From: Clostridia bacterium
GTDB taxonomy: Bacteria; Bacillota; Clostridia; Oscillospirales; CAG-272
DNA length: 33,531 nucleotides
Reading direction: 5' to 3'
NCBI GenBank assembly: GCA_017503865.1
Contig: JAFVSI010000069.1
Location: 1-33,531, forward strand
Part shown: positions 22,623 to 31,511 of the stretch, piece by piece
Numbering within the stretch: position 1 is the stretch's first letter
Layout: every line of letters starts with the position of its first letter
Notes under the pieces: generated by a model
Seen by the model: only the letters and a program-made list of their open reading frames with translations
What the model was told of the DNA's origin: nothing
Database searches by the model: none
Position numbers and translations under genes: made by a program

Positions 22623-23657
22623 ATGTCTGAATTTATTTACAGTTCGATGGTAGAGGCAAACACTCCGTTGTTCGGTAAGTTTGTACACCCCATTAAGGCG
22701 CTCATCGAGGATGAGTCCAACATTTGTCAGCAGAATAAATCTATTCTCGACGTTCTCTTTAACGTTGAGAAATCCAATCGTTATGCAGAGACCGTTATGG
22801 GCGAATCCGACTTTGATACCTTCCATAGCAAAGAGGAAGGCAAGGAAGCCTCACCCGATACGGTCAAGAAGACCTTTTCTAAGACTATTGAGCACGTAGA
22901 GTTTGGTAAAGAGTTTACCATTACACGAAAGATGGCAGATGACGCTAAATTCGGTATGGGAGCAAATATGAAGAATGCACCCCGTAAGTTTACACGTGCA
23001 TACTACAAAACAAGAATAAAGCTTGCGGCACAGGCCCTTATAAACGGTACTGAAAAGAGTATGGACTTCAACGGTGCTACTGTAGATCTTACAACAGGTG
23101 ACGAACTTGCGCTTTTCTCTTCGGCTCATCTATATTCGACTGATAAAATGAAGGGACAGACACAGTCCAATTATTTCTACGGAGACCTCACCTCTGATTC
23201 CGCAACCTTTGAAGAAGCACTTGGCATTCTTGCAAACAAGGTCCGTAATTTCAAGGATGAAAACGGTGAGACGATGGGATATACAGCAGACGTACTTATT
23301 ATCCCCTGTAATCGCCCTAAGCTTGAGATGATGGCAAAGAAGATCATAGGCTCTGAGAGAACTACGGGTTCGCACAACAACGACATCAACACTCAGTACG
23401 GCAATTGGACACTTGTTGTACTTGACGGATGGGAAGTAGATAAGGACCAGTTTATGGTTATGTCGAGCGAGGCAAATGAGAACCTTCTCGGAAATATGTT
23501 CTTCAACCGTGTTCCCCTCGATATCACTTCCGACATCGATAAGCACACAAGAAATATGTTCTGGAACGGTTACTGCCGTTTCGGTGTAGGCTTCACCACG
23601 TGGAAGCACATTGCTCTCGCTGTTGATGGCGAGGTTGCAGAGGCAGAGGCCATCTAA
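22623..23657 (+). CDS. Major capsid protein (HK97-type fold)
   Basis: A 344-residue protein after the scaffold, starting at the ATG at 22623 with AGGAGG upstream. Motifs typical of HK97-fold capsids can be seen: a long N-terminal arm (KALIEDESNICQQNKSILDVLFNVEKSNRYAE), an E-loop-like part with TFHSKEEGKEAS, the spine helix (FTRAYYKTRIKLAAQALINGTE), and a P-domain end LVVLDGWEVDKDQFMVM. It closes with RFGVGFTTWKHIALAVDG. This family usually builds the shell of short-tailed and some siphovirus heads. No N-terminal cleavage peptide is evident, matching the separate scaffold gene. Confidence 0.9.
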   Translation: MSEFIYSSMVEANTPLFGKFVHPIKALIEDESNICQQNKSILDVLFNVEKSNRYAETVMGESDFDTFHSKEEGKEASPDTVKKTFSKTIEHVEFGKEFTITRKMADDAKFGMGANMKNAPRKFTRAYYKTRIKLAAQALINGTEKSMDFNGATVDLTTGDELALFSSAHLYSTDKMKGQTQSNYFYGDLTSDSATFEEALGILANKVRNFKDENGETMGYTADVLIIPCNRPKLEMMAKKIIGSERTTGSHNNDINTQYGNWTLVVLDGWEVDKDQFMVMSSEANENLLGNMFFNRVPLDITSDIDKHTRNMFWNGYCRFGVGFTTWKHIALAVDGEVAEAEAI

Positions 23658-23685
23658 AAAACAAAGAAAGTAGAGGGCGGAAAAA

Positions 23686-24603
23686 ATGACCGTTGCGGAA
23701 CTTTATAGTCAAGTATCACAGTTGGGATTTGAGGATGCCCTTGAACACGATGAGCGATTTTATTTTGCAGTAAACAGGGCTTTGTTGCAGGTCAATTCTT
23801 TGAGGCCTGCAACAAAGTCGTTGCTTATCAATCATCATCCAATAGAGAATATGCTCAAATCGTCATCGTTTAAACCGATATCGAGAGTAAAAGACATTAC
23901 CTTTGAGGCGGTAGGGGCAAAGGCGTACTACTTTGAAGCAGACGGAAACGGTGTTGTCAACATAGAGAAGTATAACGAGTCTAATAAGGTTTGGGATATT
24001 CTCTCACGGAAAACACTTGAGTCAAAAGGATTTATTCCTTACAGAAATTTCATAAAAGAGGAGAACGAAGAAGGATTTGCCAAGGGCAGAGTAAGACTTC
24101 GTTTTTCGGGTGAGTTTATATACTCAATTCGTAACGTTGCAATGTACGAACACTTGTACAGCAACAACGTAGAAGATATACCGTCATACGAGCCTTTTCA
24201 TCGCTACGATATGACGAAATATGCCGATGACTTTATCGGCTTTGCGGAAACTCCCGTTTTTGTAGATGGTGAGAATCTGCACCTTAACCAAGACTACGAT
24301 ATAGAGTCTGCATCAATACTCCTTCTGCCTTTTGATAAGCAGGGAGCATATAAGGTTATATACAAGTGCAGACCTAAAGCAATAGAAAGCGAAGGCAATG
24401 CGATAGAAGACACAACGAGCATCGATCTTGACGAAGAGTTGTGTTATGCACTCCCCAACCTCGTAGCTGCATATATTTGGGCAGAAGACGAGCCTTCACT
24501 TGCAGAGTATTATCTCACCTTGTATAGAGAGAGAGCAGCAGAGATTGTCGCAACGACCAAGAATACCTCTCCTGTTATATACAAGAGTTGCAATGGGTGG
24601 TGA
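23686..24603 (+). CDS. Head-to-tail adaptor (neck) protein
   Basis: A 305-residue protein between capsid and nozzle. The start is MTVAELYSQVSQLGFEDALEHDERFYFAVNRALLQVN, and the end is LDEELCYALPNLVAAYIWAEDEPSLAEYYLTLYRERAAEIVA. This helix-bundle end is the usual mark of adaptor proteins (gp4/gp6-type) that dock on the portal ring. The middle is beta-rich and unusual for a plain adaptor, which may add a decoration domain. It sits four bases before the next gene. The role is inferred from order and end motif. Confidence 0.7.
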   Translation: MTVAELYSQVSQLGFEDALEHDERFYFAVNRALLQVNSLRPATKSLLINHHPIENMLKSSSFKPISRVKDITFEAVGAKAYYFEADGNGVVNIEKYNESNKVWDILSRKTLESKGFIPYRNFIKEENEEGFAKGRVRLRFSGEFIYSIRNVAMYEHLYSNNVEDIPSYEPFHRYDMTKYADDFIGFAETPVFVDGENLHLNQDYDIESASILLLPFDKQGAYKVIYKCRPKAIESEGNAIEDTTSIDLDEELCYALPNLVAAYIWAEDEPSLAEYYLTLYRERAAEIVATTKNTSPVIYKSCNGW

Positions 24604-24607
24604 TTAA

Positions 24608-27226
24608 ATGGGATTGCTTGAGCAGAAGCCGGAATATGCAAGATACTACGGTGGTTTTCGTGGCGTTGATTTTTCGAGCGACCACACACAAGTAAACGAG
24701 AGTAGACTTGCCTATTCCGTGAATATGTATAAGGACTATCAATCGGGACAGGGGCAATCCCTTGAGAGTATCTGCGGTTTTCGGCGTAGAGTAGCGACTC
24801 CCGAAGGAAAATCAATTTTTGGAATCCATAATTTTGTTGAAGAAGGAAAAACAAAAATACTCGTTCATTCCGGCACAAAGCTTTACAATTGGCACAATTA
24901 CCCAAGCACTATAGGTGTGGTGGTAAAGGAAGGATATGTGCTTGGTGAGGTGGTTGATACAATACAAACGATGAATGTCTTTGAGATAAAACTTAAAGAC
25001 GCAGCAGAGAGTATTGTGAAGGTTGAGACCTCATTTAATACCGATGTGACCGCCACATCAAGCTACGATCCTGAGACGCAAATCTTGACTGTGAGAAGCA
25101 CCCTCTTAATAAAGGGCGACACAATAACCGTTCACTTTATAGAGGGCAGCTTCAAGGATGAGGATATTCTCTTTACGGATATGAACGAGCAGAAAAGTAC
25201 CTCGTTTATATTCAATAACCGTCTTTATATCATAGACGGAAAGAACTATATCGTCTATGACGGAGAAAAGGTCGAGAAGGTGTCAGCGGGTGCATACGTT
25301 CCCACTACGTATATCAATATAATTCCCGCAGGGGAGAACTCTGATAACGGTACCGAGTACGAGCAGAGAAACATTCTTTCCCCGTACTTTAAGCACACCT
25401 TTATAGCTGACGGAGAGACGACAAAGTTCTATCTCAACGATAATGACCTTGAGGAGATAACCGAAGTCAAGGTGTACGGCAAGGTTGTTACCGACTACAA
25501 GGCTGATTTGGCCGGGGGGACGGTTACGTTCACGACCGCACCTAAAAAGCCCGAAGAGGCAGTGCAGGTGGAAGCAGAAGGTGACGGGGAAGACATAATG
25601 TACCCCGAATTCTTTGCAGGCATCGAGATAACCGCCAAGAAGAGCATTACGGCAGTTTCGGGAATTATTGACGAGACGGTTGAGATCGAGAACATTATAA
25701 CCGCTTGTACGATAGCAACGATATTCGACAACCGAGTGTTCCTGTCGGGCAATCCCAAGTATCCCAACCACGTATTCTATTGTGGAAGAAATACTACGGG
25801 ATATGTAGATCCAACCTATTTTGGTGTTCTCAATTATATGCAAGACGGTGTAGGTGAGACAGCTATAACAGGAATGATTCCCGTTGCGGATTCTCTTATG
25901 GTGCTAAAGGGAGACACACAGCAAGACGGTTCGGTGTTCTTCCATACTCCCACTACAACAGGGGACCATATACAGCCTGTTATATATCCCTCGACTCAAG
26001 GACTTGCAGGTACGGGATGTCTTGGAGCTTGCGTTAACTTCCTTGACGATCCTGTATTCATTTCCCGTCTCGGTGTAGAGGGAATCGGTCAGCTCTCGGT
26101 GAGATACGAGAGAGCAATAGAACATCGTTCGAGCCTCATCGATTCAAAGCTCGTAAATTTGGACTTGACGAAAGCAAGTCTTGCGGAGTGGAACGGATAC
26201 CTTCTTGTTTCGGTTAACGGTAAAGTGTTTATGGCTGACTCCCGTCAGCGATATACAAACGAATCGGGTACTCCGCAGTATGAGTGGTATTACCTTGAGG
26301 ACATAGGAGTATATGAGGGACAGTATCCCGAATACAAGTACACAAAGGAGCAATACGATTATCTTGAGGGAAAGACAGTGAAGATTTGTGCTAACTGTCT
26401 TGGACCTATAGAAAATTGTTCTTGCGAAAAAGAAATAGAAATACCTATTGTTGTGGCAAGTGAAGTCCTCAACGAGAATACAGGTAAGGTGGAAGACCTT
26501 CGTGGACTTACTGCAAATCCGCCTCTTGATGACGGTAGCGAGTCTTGTAAGGTTTTCTTTGATACTGTACACGTTCAGTTTGACGAGGAGAACGAAGGAG
26601 ACATAGGTATATATTACGTTGTCCATAAAATATATGACATATTTACGGGCGAGGAAAAGGGCTATGAGGCACTTCTCTGTGAAAGCGGGAAAGGGGCACA
26701 CACAGGCGGAGTATTTAAGCCTGCAACCCTCTTTAAGTCAATTGACTACAACCTCTTTTTCGGCACGGAAAACGGAGACGTTTGTTCGTTTAATTTTGAC
26801 AAAAGAGGAGAAGACGGAGATATAGCTCCGATATGGTATTCCTTCAACGAGAGGGCAATTTTAAGCGGATGTGCCACAAAAATGGACAACTGCGGAATTC
26901 CTCACCTGACGAAGACTACAATCAAGAAGTCCACCGTCATTAAAACTAAGGCCTTCCACAAGTCTGCTGCCAAGATAAAGGTGCGGACAAACAAGAAGGC
27001 TTATTCGCAGATAGCACGAATAAACAGTAGTGTATTTTCCTTTGACGATATGGACTTTTCCGACTTTTCCTTTAATACCGAAGGGCAAACCTTGTATGCC
27101 GTTAAGGAGAAGGAAAAAAAGTGGGTAGAGAAACAGTACTACATCTTTAGTGATGAGTACCAAAGACCTTTTGCCCTTTATTACATATCATACAGATATA
27201 AGATAGCAGGAAGGTATAAAGAATGA
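24608..27226 (+). CDS. Nozzle-like tail protein (beta-propeller type) with zinc motif
   Basis: An 872-residue protein. The opening (RYYGGFRGVDFSSDHTQVNE, then RLAYSVNMYKDY and ESICGFRRR) matches the start of podovirus tail-needle-platform or T7 gp12-like nozzle proteins, which build the end of a short tail. The body is beta-rich with many Gly and Thr and repeated blade-like stretches, ending YYISYRYKIAGRYKE. It also has CxxC-x6-CxC at residues 594-606 (CANCLGPIENCSC), the same spacing as in the portal. It is followed directly by the fibre gene (ATGA at 27223). No lysin domain is seen. Confidence 0.65.
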   Translation: MGLLEQKPEYARYYGGFRGVDFSSDHTQVNESRLAYSVNMYKDYQSGQGQSLESICGFRRRVATPEGKSIFGIHNFVEEGKTKILVHSGTKLYNWHNYPSTIGVVVKEGYVLGEVVDTIQTMNVFEIKLKDAAESIVKVETSFNTDVTATSSYDPETQILTVRSTLLIKGDTITVHFIEGSFKDEDILFTDMNEQKSTSFIFNNRLYIIDGKNYIVYDGEKVEKVSAGAYVPTTYINIIPAGENSDNGTEYEQRNILSPYFKHTFIADGETTKFYLNDNDLEEITEVKVYGKVVTDYKADLAGGTVTFTTAPKKPEEAVQVEAEGDGEDIMYPEFFAGIEITAKKSITAVSGIIDETVEIENIITACTIATIFDNRVFLSGNPKYPNHVFYCGRNTTGYVDPTYFGVLNYMQDGVGETAITGMIPVADSLMVLKGDTQQDGSVFFHTPTTTGDHIQPVIYPSTQGLAGTGCLGACVNFLDDPVFISRLGVEGIGQLSVRYERAIEHRSSLIDSKLVNLDLTKASLAEWNGYLLVSVNGKVFMADSRQRYTNESGTPQYEWYYLEDIGVYEGQYPEYKYTKEQYDYLEGKTVKICANCLGPIENCSCEKEIEIPIVVASEVLNENTGKVEDLRGLTANPPLDDGSESCKVFFDTVHVQFDEENEGDIGIYYVVHKIYDIFTGEEKGYEALLCESGKGAHTGGVFKPATLFKSIDYNLFFGTENGDVCSFNFDKRGEDGDIAPIWYSFNERAILSGCATKMDNCGIPHLTKTTIKKSTVIKTKAFHKSAAKIKVRTNKKAYSQIARINSSVFSFDDMDFSDFSFNTEGQTLYAVKEKEKKWVEKQYYIFSDEYQRPFALYYISYRYKIAGRYKE

Positions 27227-29082
27227 GTGAAGTTAAGAAATTTACAAATATATCCCCCGACCTCGTCGAAAGAATAGGTGTACAAGCTCTTTCTGATCGT
27301 CCAAATGCAAAGAGTGCTTACGGAAATGCGGGCATGTCTGCGGCAGAACTAAAAGCTCACTTTGACAATATGTCGAAAGTTCTTGCAGATAAGATAAATG
27401 CTTGGCAAGAACAATTCTCGACGGATGAGATAGCACAGTACGTAAGAATAGCACTTGATGATTATGAGGTGGGTAATCTTCAGGACCTTGTAGATGCCAT
27501 TTTCAATGGAGAATTTGCAGAGAAGCTTCTTATGGTGTTTCCGACACAAAACGATTATGAACGAAAAACGCTTCAAGAAGTCATTTTTGGTATCAATAAA
27601 AATATTGCCGAAAGAATAAAAGAGGCATATGGTGAGATAGACAATGTAAGAAAGCTCATTACAGATCTTGGATACGGTTACACCGATGCAGATGTTGTCT
27701 TTATAGAAGACGGCGGAAAGGTAAGTGCAGACGTTGTCGCAGAGGACGATAATGGAGCAAGGAGACTGATATTTACATTCCGTAACTTTGGAAAAGGTGT
27801 TGCTGAGATTGCGTTAGGTATTCCACTTATCGAGGGTGAGGGCGAAAACAGTATAGAGCAGGTAGAGAGCAATAACAGCTCTATTACAGAACGGTCAATA
27901 TCTTTAGGTGAGAATAACATTTCAGGAGCTAAGGGCTACTACTTTACGGAAATATACTACGGAAGTGAGACGTTAAATCCGCAGATAAAGATAGATTCCG
28001 TACAGCCTACCAACAGGGGATTGTATATATCTCCCGAGGCATTAAGTAAAAATCCTACATTTGAAGCTCCAAACTATGCGGTTGGAGACGTGTTCAGCCT
28101 CATCTGCAACGACCACTTTGTTTTGTTTGGCACAATAACCAAGATAGACCACGATATTATAACCTTTGAGGGCGATATTGAGCTATTCAAGTCGGGCCTT
28201 GCAAGGATGGTGTCGCAGGGGAACGCAAAGATGGTAGAAGAGTACTATGTAAATCTTTTTCCACAGTACGACGACTATACCTTGTGTGTTCCCGACAAAC
28301 CTATTAACGGAATCGTAGAGGTTTGCCAAAACGCATTTTCTTCAGGATACGGCAATATATCCGCAGGTGAAGAAGGAACGGCTCTTGGAGCAGGAACAAA
28401 GGTCGTGGGAGCTTATGGACATACATCGGGTAAGGGGACACTTGCAGGATATGCGGCAAACGCAGAGGGAAGCGAAACACAAGCTCCTGCTAAGTATTCT
28501 CACGCACAAAATAAAGGTACAAAAGCACTTGGCCTTGCTTCTACTGCTATGGGCAACGCTACTCTGGCTGAAGGAGAGGCAGCTGTTGCCGAAGGAAACT
28601 ATACAAAAGCATTAGGTCCTTACTCACATTCGGAGGGGTGGCTTGCCGAAGCCACAGGCTCAGCAACACACGCAGAAGGAAGACAAACCATAGCAAGTGG
28701 GGCTAGGGCTCATGCAGAAGGGTGGAGTACTATAGCAAGTGCGGCAGATTCACACGCAGAAGGAAGAGAAACCAAAGCTACCGCAGGAAGAGCACACTCC
28801 GAAGGATACCTTACCGAAGCAAGTGGTTTGGAATCTCACGCAGGTGGTAGAGGAACAAAGGCAACTGCAACTGCACAGACCGCTATCGGTAAGTACAACA
28901 AAGAAAATCCCGATGCACTCTTCATTGTCGGCAACGGTACATCCGATAATGACCGTTCCAATGCCTTTGAGGTGTTGAAGGATGGTAGGGTTGTCTTGGG
29001 CGAAAAAAGCTATGGAACAGAAAAGCTTGAGGCGGGTGTAAGTGCTCTACCAACGGGTGCTTTATACTTCGTATATGAGTAA
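27223..29082 (+). CDS. Tail fibre with YadA-like head repeats
   Basis: A 619-residue protein starting in the stop of the nozzle gene. The N-terminus is helical (LKAHFDNMSKVLADKINAWQEQFSTDE) and probably attaches to the tail. The centre is beta-rich, and from about residue 400 to 545 there are repeats of about 14 residues such as SHAQNKGTKALG, THAEGRQTIASG and SHAEGRETKATAG. These match the left-handed trimeric helix of YadA-type adhesin heads and phage fibres. It closes with ALFIVGNGTSDNDRSNAFEVLKDGRV, a frequent end in Gram-positive phage fibres. It is likely a trimer that reaches the host surface; the receptor is not predictable. Confidence 0.8.
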   Translation: MSEVKKFTNISPDLVERIGVQALSDRPNAKSAYGNAGMSAAELKAHFDNMSKVLADKINAWQEQFSTDEIAQYVRIALDDYEVGNLQDLVDAIFNGEFAEKLLMVFPTQNDYERKTLQEVIFGINKNIAERIKEAYGEIDNVRKLITDLGYGYTDADVVFIEDGGKVSADVVAEDDNGARRLIFTFRNFGKGVAEIALGIPLIEGEGENSIEQVESNNSSITERSISLGENNISGAKGYYFTEIYYGSETLNPQIKIDSVQPTNRGLYISPEALSKNPTFEAPNYAVGDVFSLICNDHFVLFGTITKIDHDIITFEGDIELFKSGLARMVSQGNAKMVEEYYVNLFPQYDDYTLCVPDKPINGIVEVCQNAFSSGYGNISAGEEGTALGAGTKVVGAYGHTSGKGTLAGYAANAEGSETQAPAKYSHAQNKGTKALGLASTAMGNATLAEGEAAVAEGNYTKALGPYSHSEGWLAEATGSATHAEGRQTIASGARAHAEGWSTIASAADSHAEGRETKATAGRAHSEGYLTEASGLESHAGGRGTKATATAQTAIGKYNKENPDALFIVGNGTSDNDRSNAFEVLKDGRVVLGEKSYGTEKLEAGVSALPTGALYFVYE

Positions 29083-29094
29083 GGTGGTGACGAT

Positions 29095-29868
29095 ATGGCC
29101 AAAAAGGGTTATGTCGGTATAGACAATGTTGCTCGAAAGGTTACGAAGCAATATATCGGTGTAGATAATGTTGCCCGAAAGGTCACAAAGGGATATATCG
29201 GCGTTGATAATGTGGCAAGGCAATGTTACGCAGGGGGAACACCCGTTGGAGAATTGGAAGTCGGCTCGTCTGTATATATGAATGTCAACGGAGTGGCTAC
29301 CGAATTTCTTGTGGTTCATCAAGGTAATCCCGATACCACTATGTATGACGTTAGTTGCGATGGGACTTGGTTGCTGATGAAAGATATTTATGAGAATAGA
29401 GTGTGGAACGGAGGTGGTGGCGATACCTACGCAGAGTCAGATATTCACAAATATTTGAACAACGAGTTTTTGAATTTGTTTGACAACGATACGAGTATTA
29501 AGCAAGTAAAAATCCCTTATAATAGCGGTTATTCAAAATATGATGTAAATAACACGGGGGCGAACGGTCTTTCGACACGGATTTTTTTACTTTCAATTCG
29601 TGAAATAGGCTTTGATGAATACTATAGTGATTATAGCCCCAAAGACGGTGTGCGTTTGGCTTATTTTGATGATGTTACCAAAGCATATATAGGGGAGTTT
29701 TGGTGGACTCGTTCCCCATATGTGGACGACCTTAACGGCCTGTATGTTTGGAGAATTGCAAAACAATACCCAAATGACCACCCATATACTTGGTATGCTT
29801 TTGGTGTTCGCCCTGCCTTAATATTATCAAACGAAGCCACATTCGATGATAATTTCAATATAAACTAA
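29095..29868 (+). CDS. Tail-tip protein with DUF6273 receptor-type domain
   Basis: A 257-residue protein after the fibre. Residues 5-46 are three copies of a 14-residue unit, GYxGxDNVARKVTK, likely an attachment or trimer segment. The rest is a DUF6273 domain: start VGSSVYMNVNGVATEFLVVHQG, the segment FWWTRSPY near residue 202 and GVRPALILS near residue 237. DUF6273 domains resemble C-type-lectin or formylglycine-type folds with a loop between the WW and GVRP elements able to vary. Position next to the fibre suggests host recognition. The same signature pair occurs in the gene at 1849. No reverse transcriptase is in the window. Confidence 0.7.
   Translation: MAKKGYVGIDNVARKVTKQYIGVDNVARKVTKGYIGVDNVARQCYAGGTPVGELEVGSSVYMNVNGVATEFLVVHQGNPDTTMYDVSCDGTWLLMKDIYENRVWNGGGGDTYAESDIHKYLNNEFLNLFDNDTSIKQVKIPYNSGYSKYDVNNTGANGLSTRIFLLSIREIGFDEYYSDYSPKDGVRLAYFDDVTKAYIGEFWWTRSPYVDDLNGLYVWRIAKQYPNDHPYTWYAFGVRPALILSNEATFDDNFNIN
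29107..29232 (+). repeat. Three 42-bp tandem repeats
   Basis: Three imperfect copies encode GYVGIDNVARKVTK, QYIGVDNVARKVTK and GYIGVDNVARQCYA. The DNA has drifted at third positions (GACAATGTTGC, GATAATGTTGC, GATAATGTGGC) while the protein is kept, so the repeat is under selection rather than fresh. Confidence 0.8.
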
Positions 29869-29892
29869 TAAAAATAATTGGAGGAAAACCAA

Positions 29893-30255
29893 ATGAAAAT
29901 TATACTTGCAAATGGTACAGAGTTAAACCCTATCCTTGTAAAAGGAGCAACCTCATTCGTACAAGGGGCAAAGAGAGATACACTTTCTTTCGTTTTCCCT
30001 GCAACAGAGGATATGGGTGCATTAGACACCGCCTTTTCAGAGTCGGCTTGTGAGTCTATCGCAATTATTGGTGACGATGAGAGCGAGAGCATCTACAAGG
30101 GCTATGTTATCCGTGCGGAGCTTAAAAAAGCTCCTGTCGAGGTATCGCCCGAGACTCCCGAAGCACCTGCGATTACAGAGGAACGTATTACGGTGTCTAT
30201 GTCGCAGAGAACATACATAGAGACACAGCTTGCGATTTTGGGTGTGAGAGTTTAA
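29893..30255 (+). CDS. Tail-region protein of a common Clostridia phage family, 120 aa
   Basis: The ATG at 29893 follows TTGGAGG; a codon at 29878 is poorer. The product begins MKIILANGTELNPILVKGA, then RDTLSFVFPATEDMG, and ends TVSMSQRTYIETQLAILG. This set (KIILADGTEL, RDTLxFVFP, SQRTYxExQL) is seen in many short proteins next to tail fibres of Clostridia phages, often called hypothetical. The middle has a Pro/Glu linker (VEVSPETPEAPAITEE). The role may be assembly or a small accessory to the fibre. The link to the tail is from position only. Confidence 0.6.
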   Translation: MKIILANGTELNPILVKGATSFVQGAKRDTLSFVFPATEDMGALDTAFSESACESIAIIGDDESESIYKGYVIRAELKKAPVEVSPETPEAPAITEERITVSMSQRTYIETQLAILGVRV

Positions 30256-30316
30256 GCACCACGGGGGTACTTAAATGAAAATTCAGAAGGGATGGGAGGC
30301 ATACACCGATGAATGA
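30251..30316 (+). promoter_or_regulatory. Inverted repeat and possible 13-residue leader peptide
   Basis: TTTAAG and CTTAAA (30251-30256 and 30270-30275) flank ACC and GGT inner arms. Right after lies ATG at 30275 with a short frame MKIQKGWEAYTDE ending TGA at 30314-30316, which overlaps the next start at 30309. The short peptide may be a coupling or leader frame; there is no T-run, so it is not a clear terminator. Confidence 0.3.
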
Positions 30317-30779
30317 GCCAAATTTTGTATATAAACTCCTTGACAACAACAAGGGAATTATCCTCAAACGAAATCTTGTCGTAGCTGATAGAGAGATAAA
30401 GCTTTCGGTCGATAATGCCCCTTCAAGCTCACTTGCAGTATTTGAGTTTGACAACGGGCGAGAATCTTATAAGCCTGTACCCGAGGGAGAGTGTAGCCTT
30501 ACATTACCCGCCACCGGCAAGGGCAGAATAAAGGTAGCTATAATCATTAACAACGGTATGGTAAATCCTCGTAGATGGCTCTGCGAGGGTTTGCAGTACT
30601 GTCATACATCGAGCGGAGACCTTATAGTCTATCCTGATGACTCAAACGTTCCGCAAGAGATTACCGACCTCAAGATTGAGAACGAGAAGCTTCGTGAGGA
30701 AAATATAAAGCTTCACAAAAGAATTGACGAGATCGATACTCGTCTCAAAAAAATAATGGAAGGATACGACCTCGTATAA
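30309..30779 (+). CDS. Probable baseplate or tail accessory protein with a coiled-coil end
   Basis: A 156-residue protein starting at the ATG at 30309 after GGGAGG. The first 110 residues are beta-rich (FVYKLLDNNKGIILKRNLVV, IKLSVDNAPSSSLAVFEFDN), and the end is a coiled coil, ITDLKIENEKLREENIKLHK, then RIDEIDTRLKKIM. A beta domain followed by a coiled coil is a usual plan for a tail-tip connector or trimer clasp. I recognise no family. Given its place between tail and membrane genes, either a virion or lysis-control role is possible. Confidence 0.5.
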   Translation: MNEPNFVYKLLDNNKGIILKRNLVVADREIKLSVDNAPSSSLAVFEFDNGRESYKPVPEGECSLTLPATGKGRIKVAIIINNGMVNPRRWLCEGLQYCHTSSGDLIVYPDDSNVPQEITDLKIENEKLREENIKLHKRIDEIDTRLKKIMEGYDLV

Positions 30780-30788
30780 GGTGCAAAA

Positions 30789-31508
30789 ATGAAGAAAATT
30801 TTTTCAATGGTTGTACTGATGCTCGTGGCACTATCTCTTTGTGTCAGTATCTGTGCAACCGAAATAACTACGGGAGAAAGCGAAGTCGTTACCGAAGCGG
30901 TTGACGAAGTAGTTGACACGGTAGTTGACGAGACTGTGTCTGAGAGTTTACCCGAAGGTACAACAAATATACTCGGTGCTTATTTCTCAAGGATTTGGGA
31001 ATACATAGTGACTCACAAGCAGGAGCTTCTCACAACTTGCGGAGACGTGATATTGGTCATCCTTACACTCTTTATCCGTTCAAGAACGGGAAAAAAGACC
31101 GCAGAAATAGAGAAAACTGTAAACAGCATTGAGGAATACGCAAAGGCAACAAACGGCTCTCAGGGCTCCGTTGTCGGGGCTGTAAACGGAATGATTGACG
31201 GGTATAACGCTCTCAAGGATTCCTATGAGAAATACGGAGAGACCGAGGATGATAGAAACCGTTTGGTAGGTGCTTTGTTGGCACAAAATACGGCAATACT
31301 TGAAATCCTTGTCTCCGTTTATCCTCACTCAAAGAATCTTCCGCAGGGTGTCAAGGATGTAGTAATGTTGCGGTATGCAAATTGCCTCAAGGCTCTTGAC
31401 GATGACGAGAAGCTCAAATCCATCGTTGCGTCAGTAAGAGAGGGCATAAACGCAAGCTTGACAGTAGAAGAGCCTACGGAGGAAGAGACAACCGAAACGG
31501 AGGAGTAA
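30789..31508 (+). CDS. Secreted or membrane protein with signal peptide, possible lysis factor
   Basis: A 239-residue protein. Residues 1-23 form a signal peptide (MKKIFSMVVLMLVALSLCVS, then Ala at the cut), followed by an acidic, Val-rich stretch (TEAVDEVVDTVVDETV). One membrane helix is at about residues 81-97 (LTTCGDVILVILTLFI), then a basic RSRTGKK stop and a helical cytoplasmic or outer part; the end is acidic (EEPTEEETTETEE). Signal peptide plus one internal helix is odd for a holin but could fit a membrane-anchored regulator or spanin-like role. Position directly before a small membrane protein suggests a joint lysis cassette; no enzyme motif is seen. Confidence 0.5.
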   Translation: MKKIFSMVVLMLVALSLCVSICATEITTGESEVVTEAVDEVVDTVVDETVSESLPEGTTNILGAYFSRIWEYIVTHKQELLTTCGDVILVILTLFIRSRTGKKTAEIEKTVNSIEEYAKATNGSQGSVVGAVNGMIDGYNALKDSYEKYGETEDDRNRLVGALLAQNTAILEILVSVYPHSKNLPQGVKDVVMLRYANCLKALDDDEKLKSIVASVREGINASLTVEEPTEEETTETEE

Positions 31509-31511
31509 GAT

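Noticed and set aside
29095-29868. A full diversity-generating retroelement
   Set aside because: Only the possible target fold is present; no reverse transcriptase, accessory gene or template repeat was found in the window.
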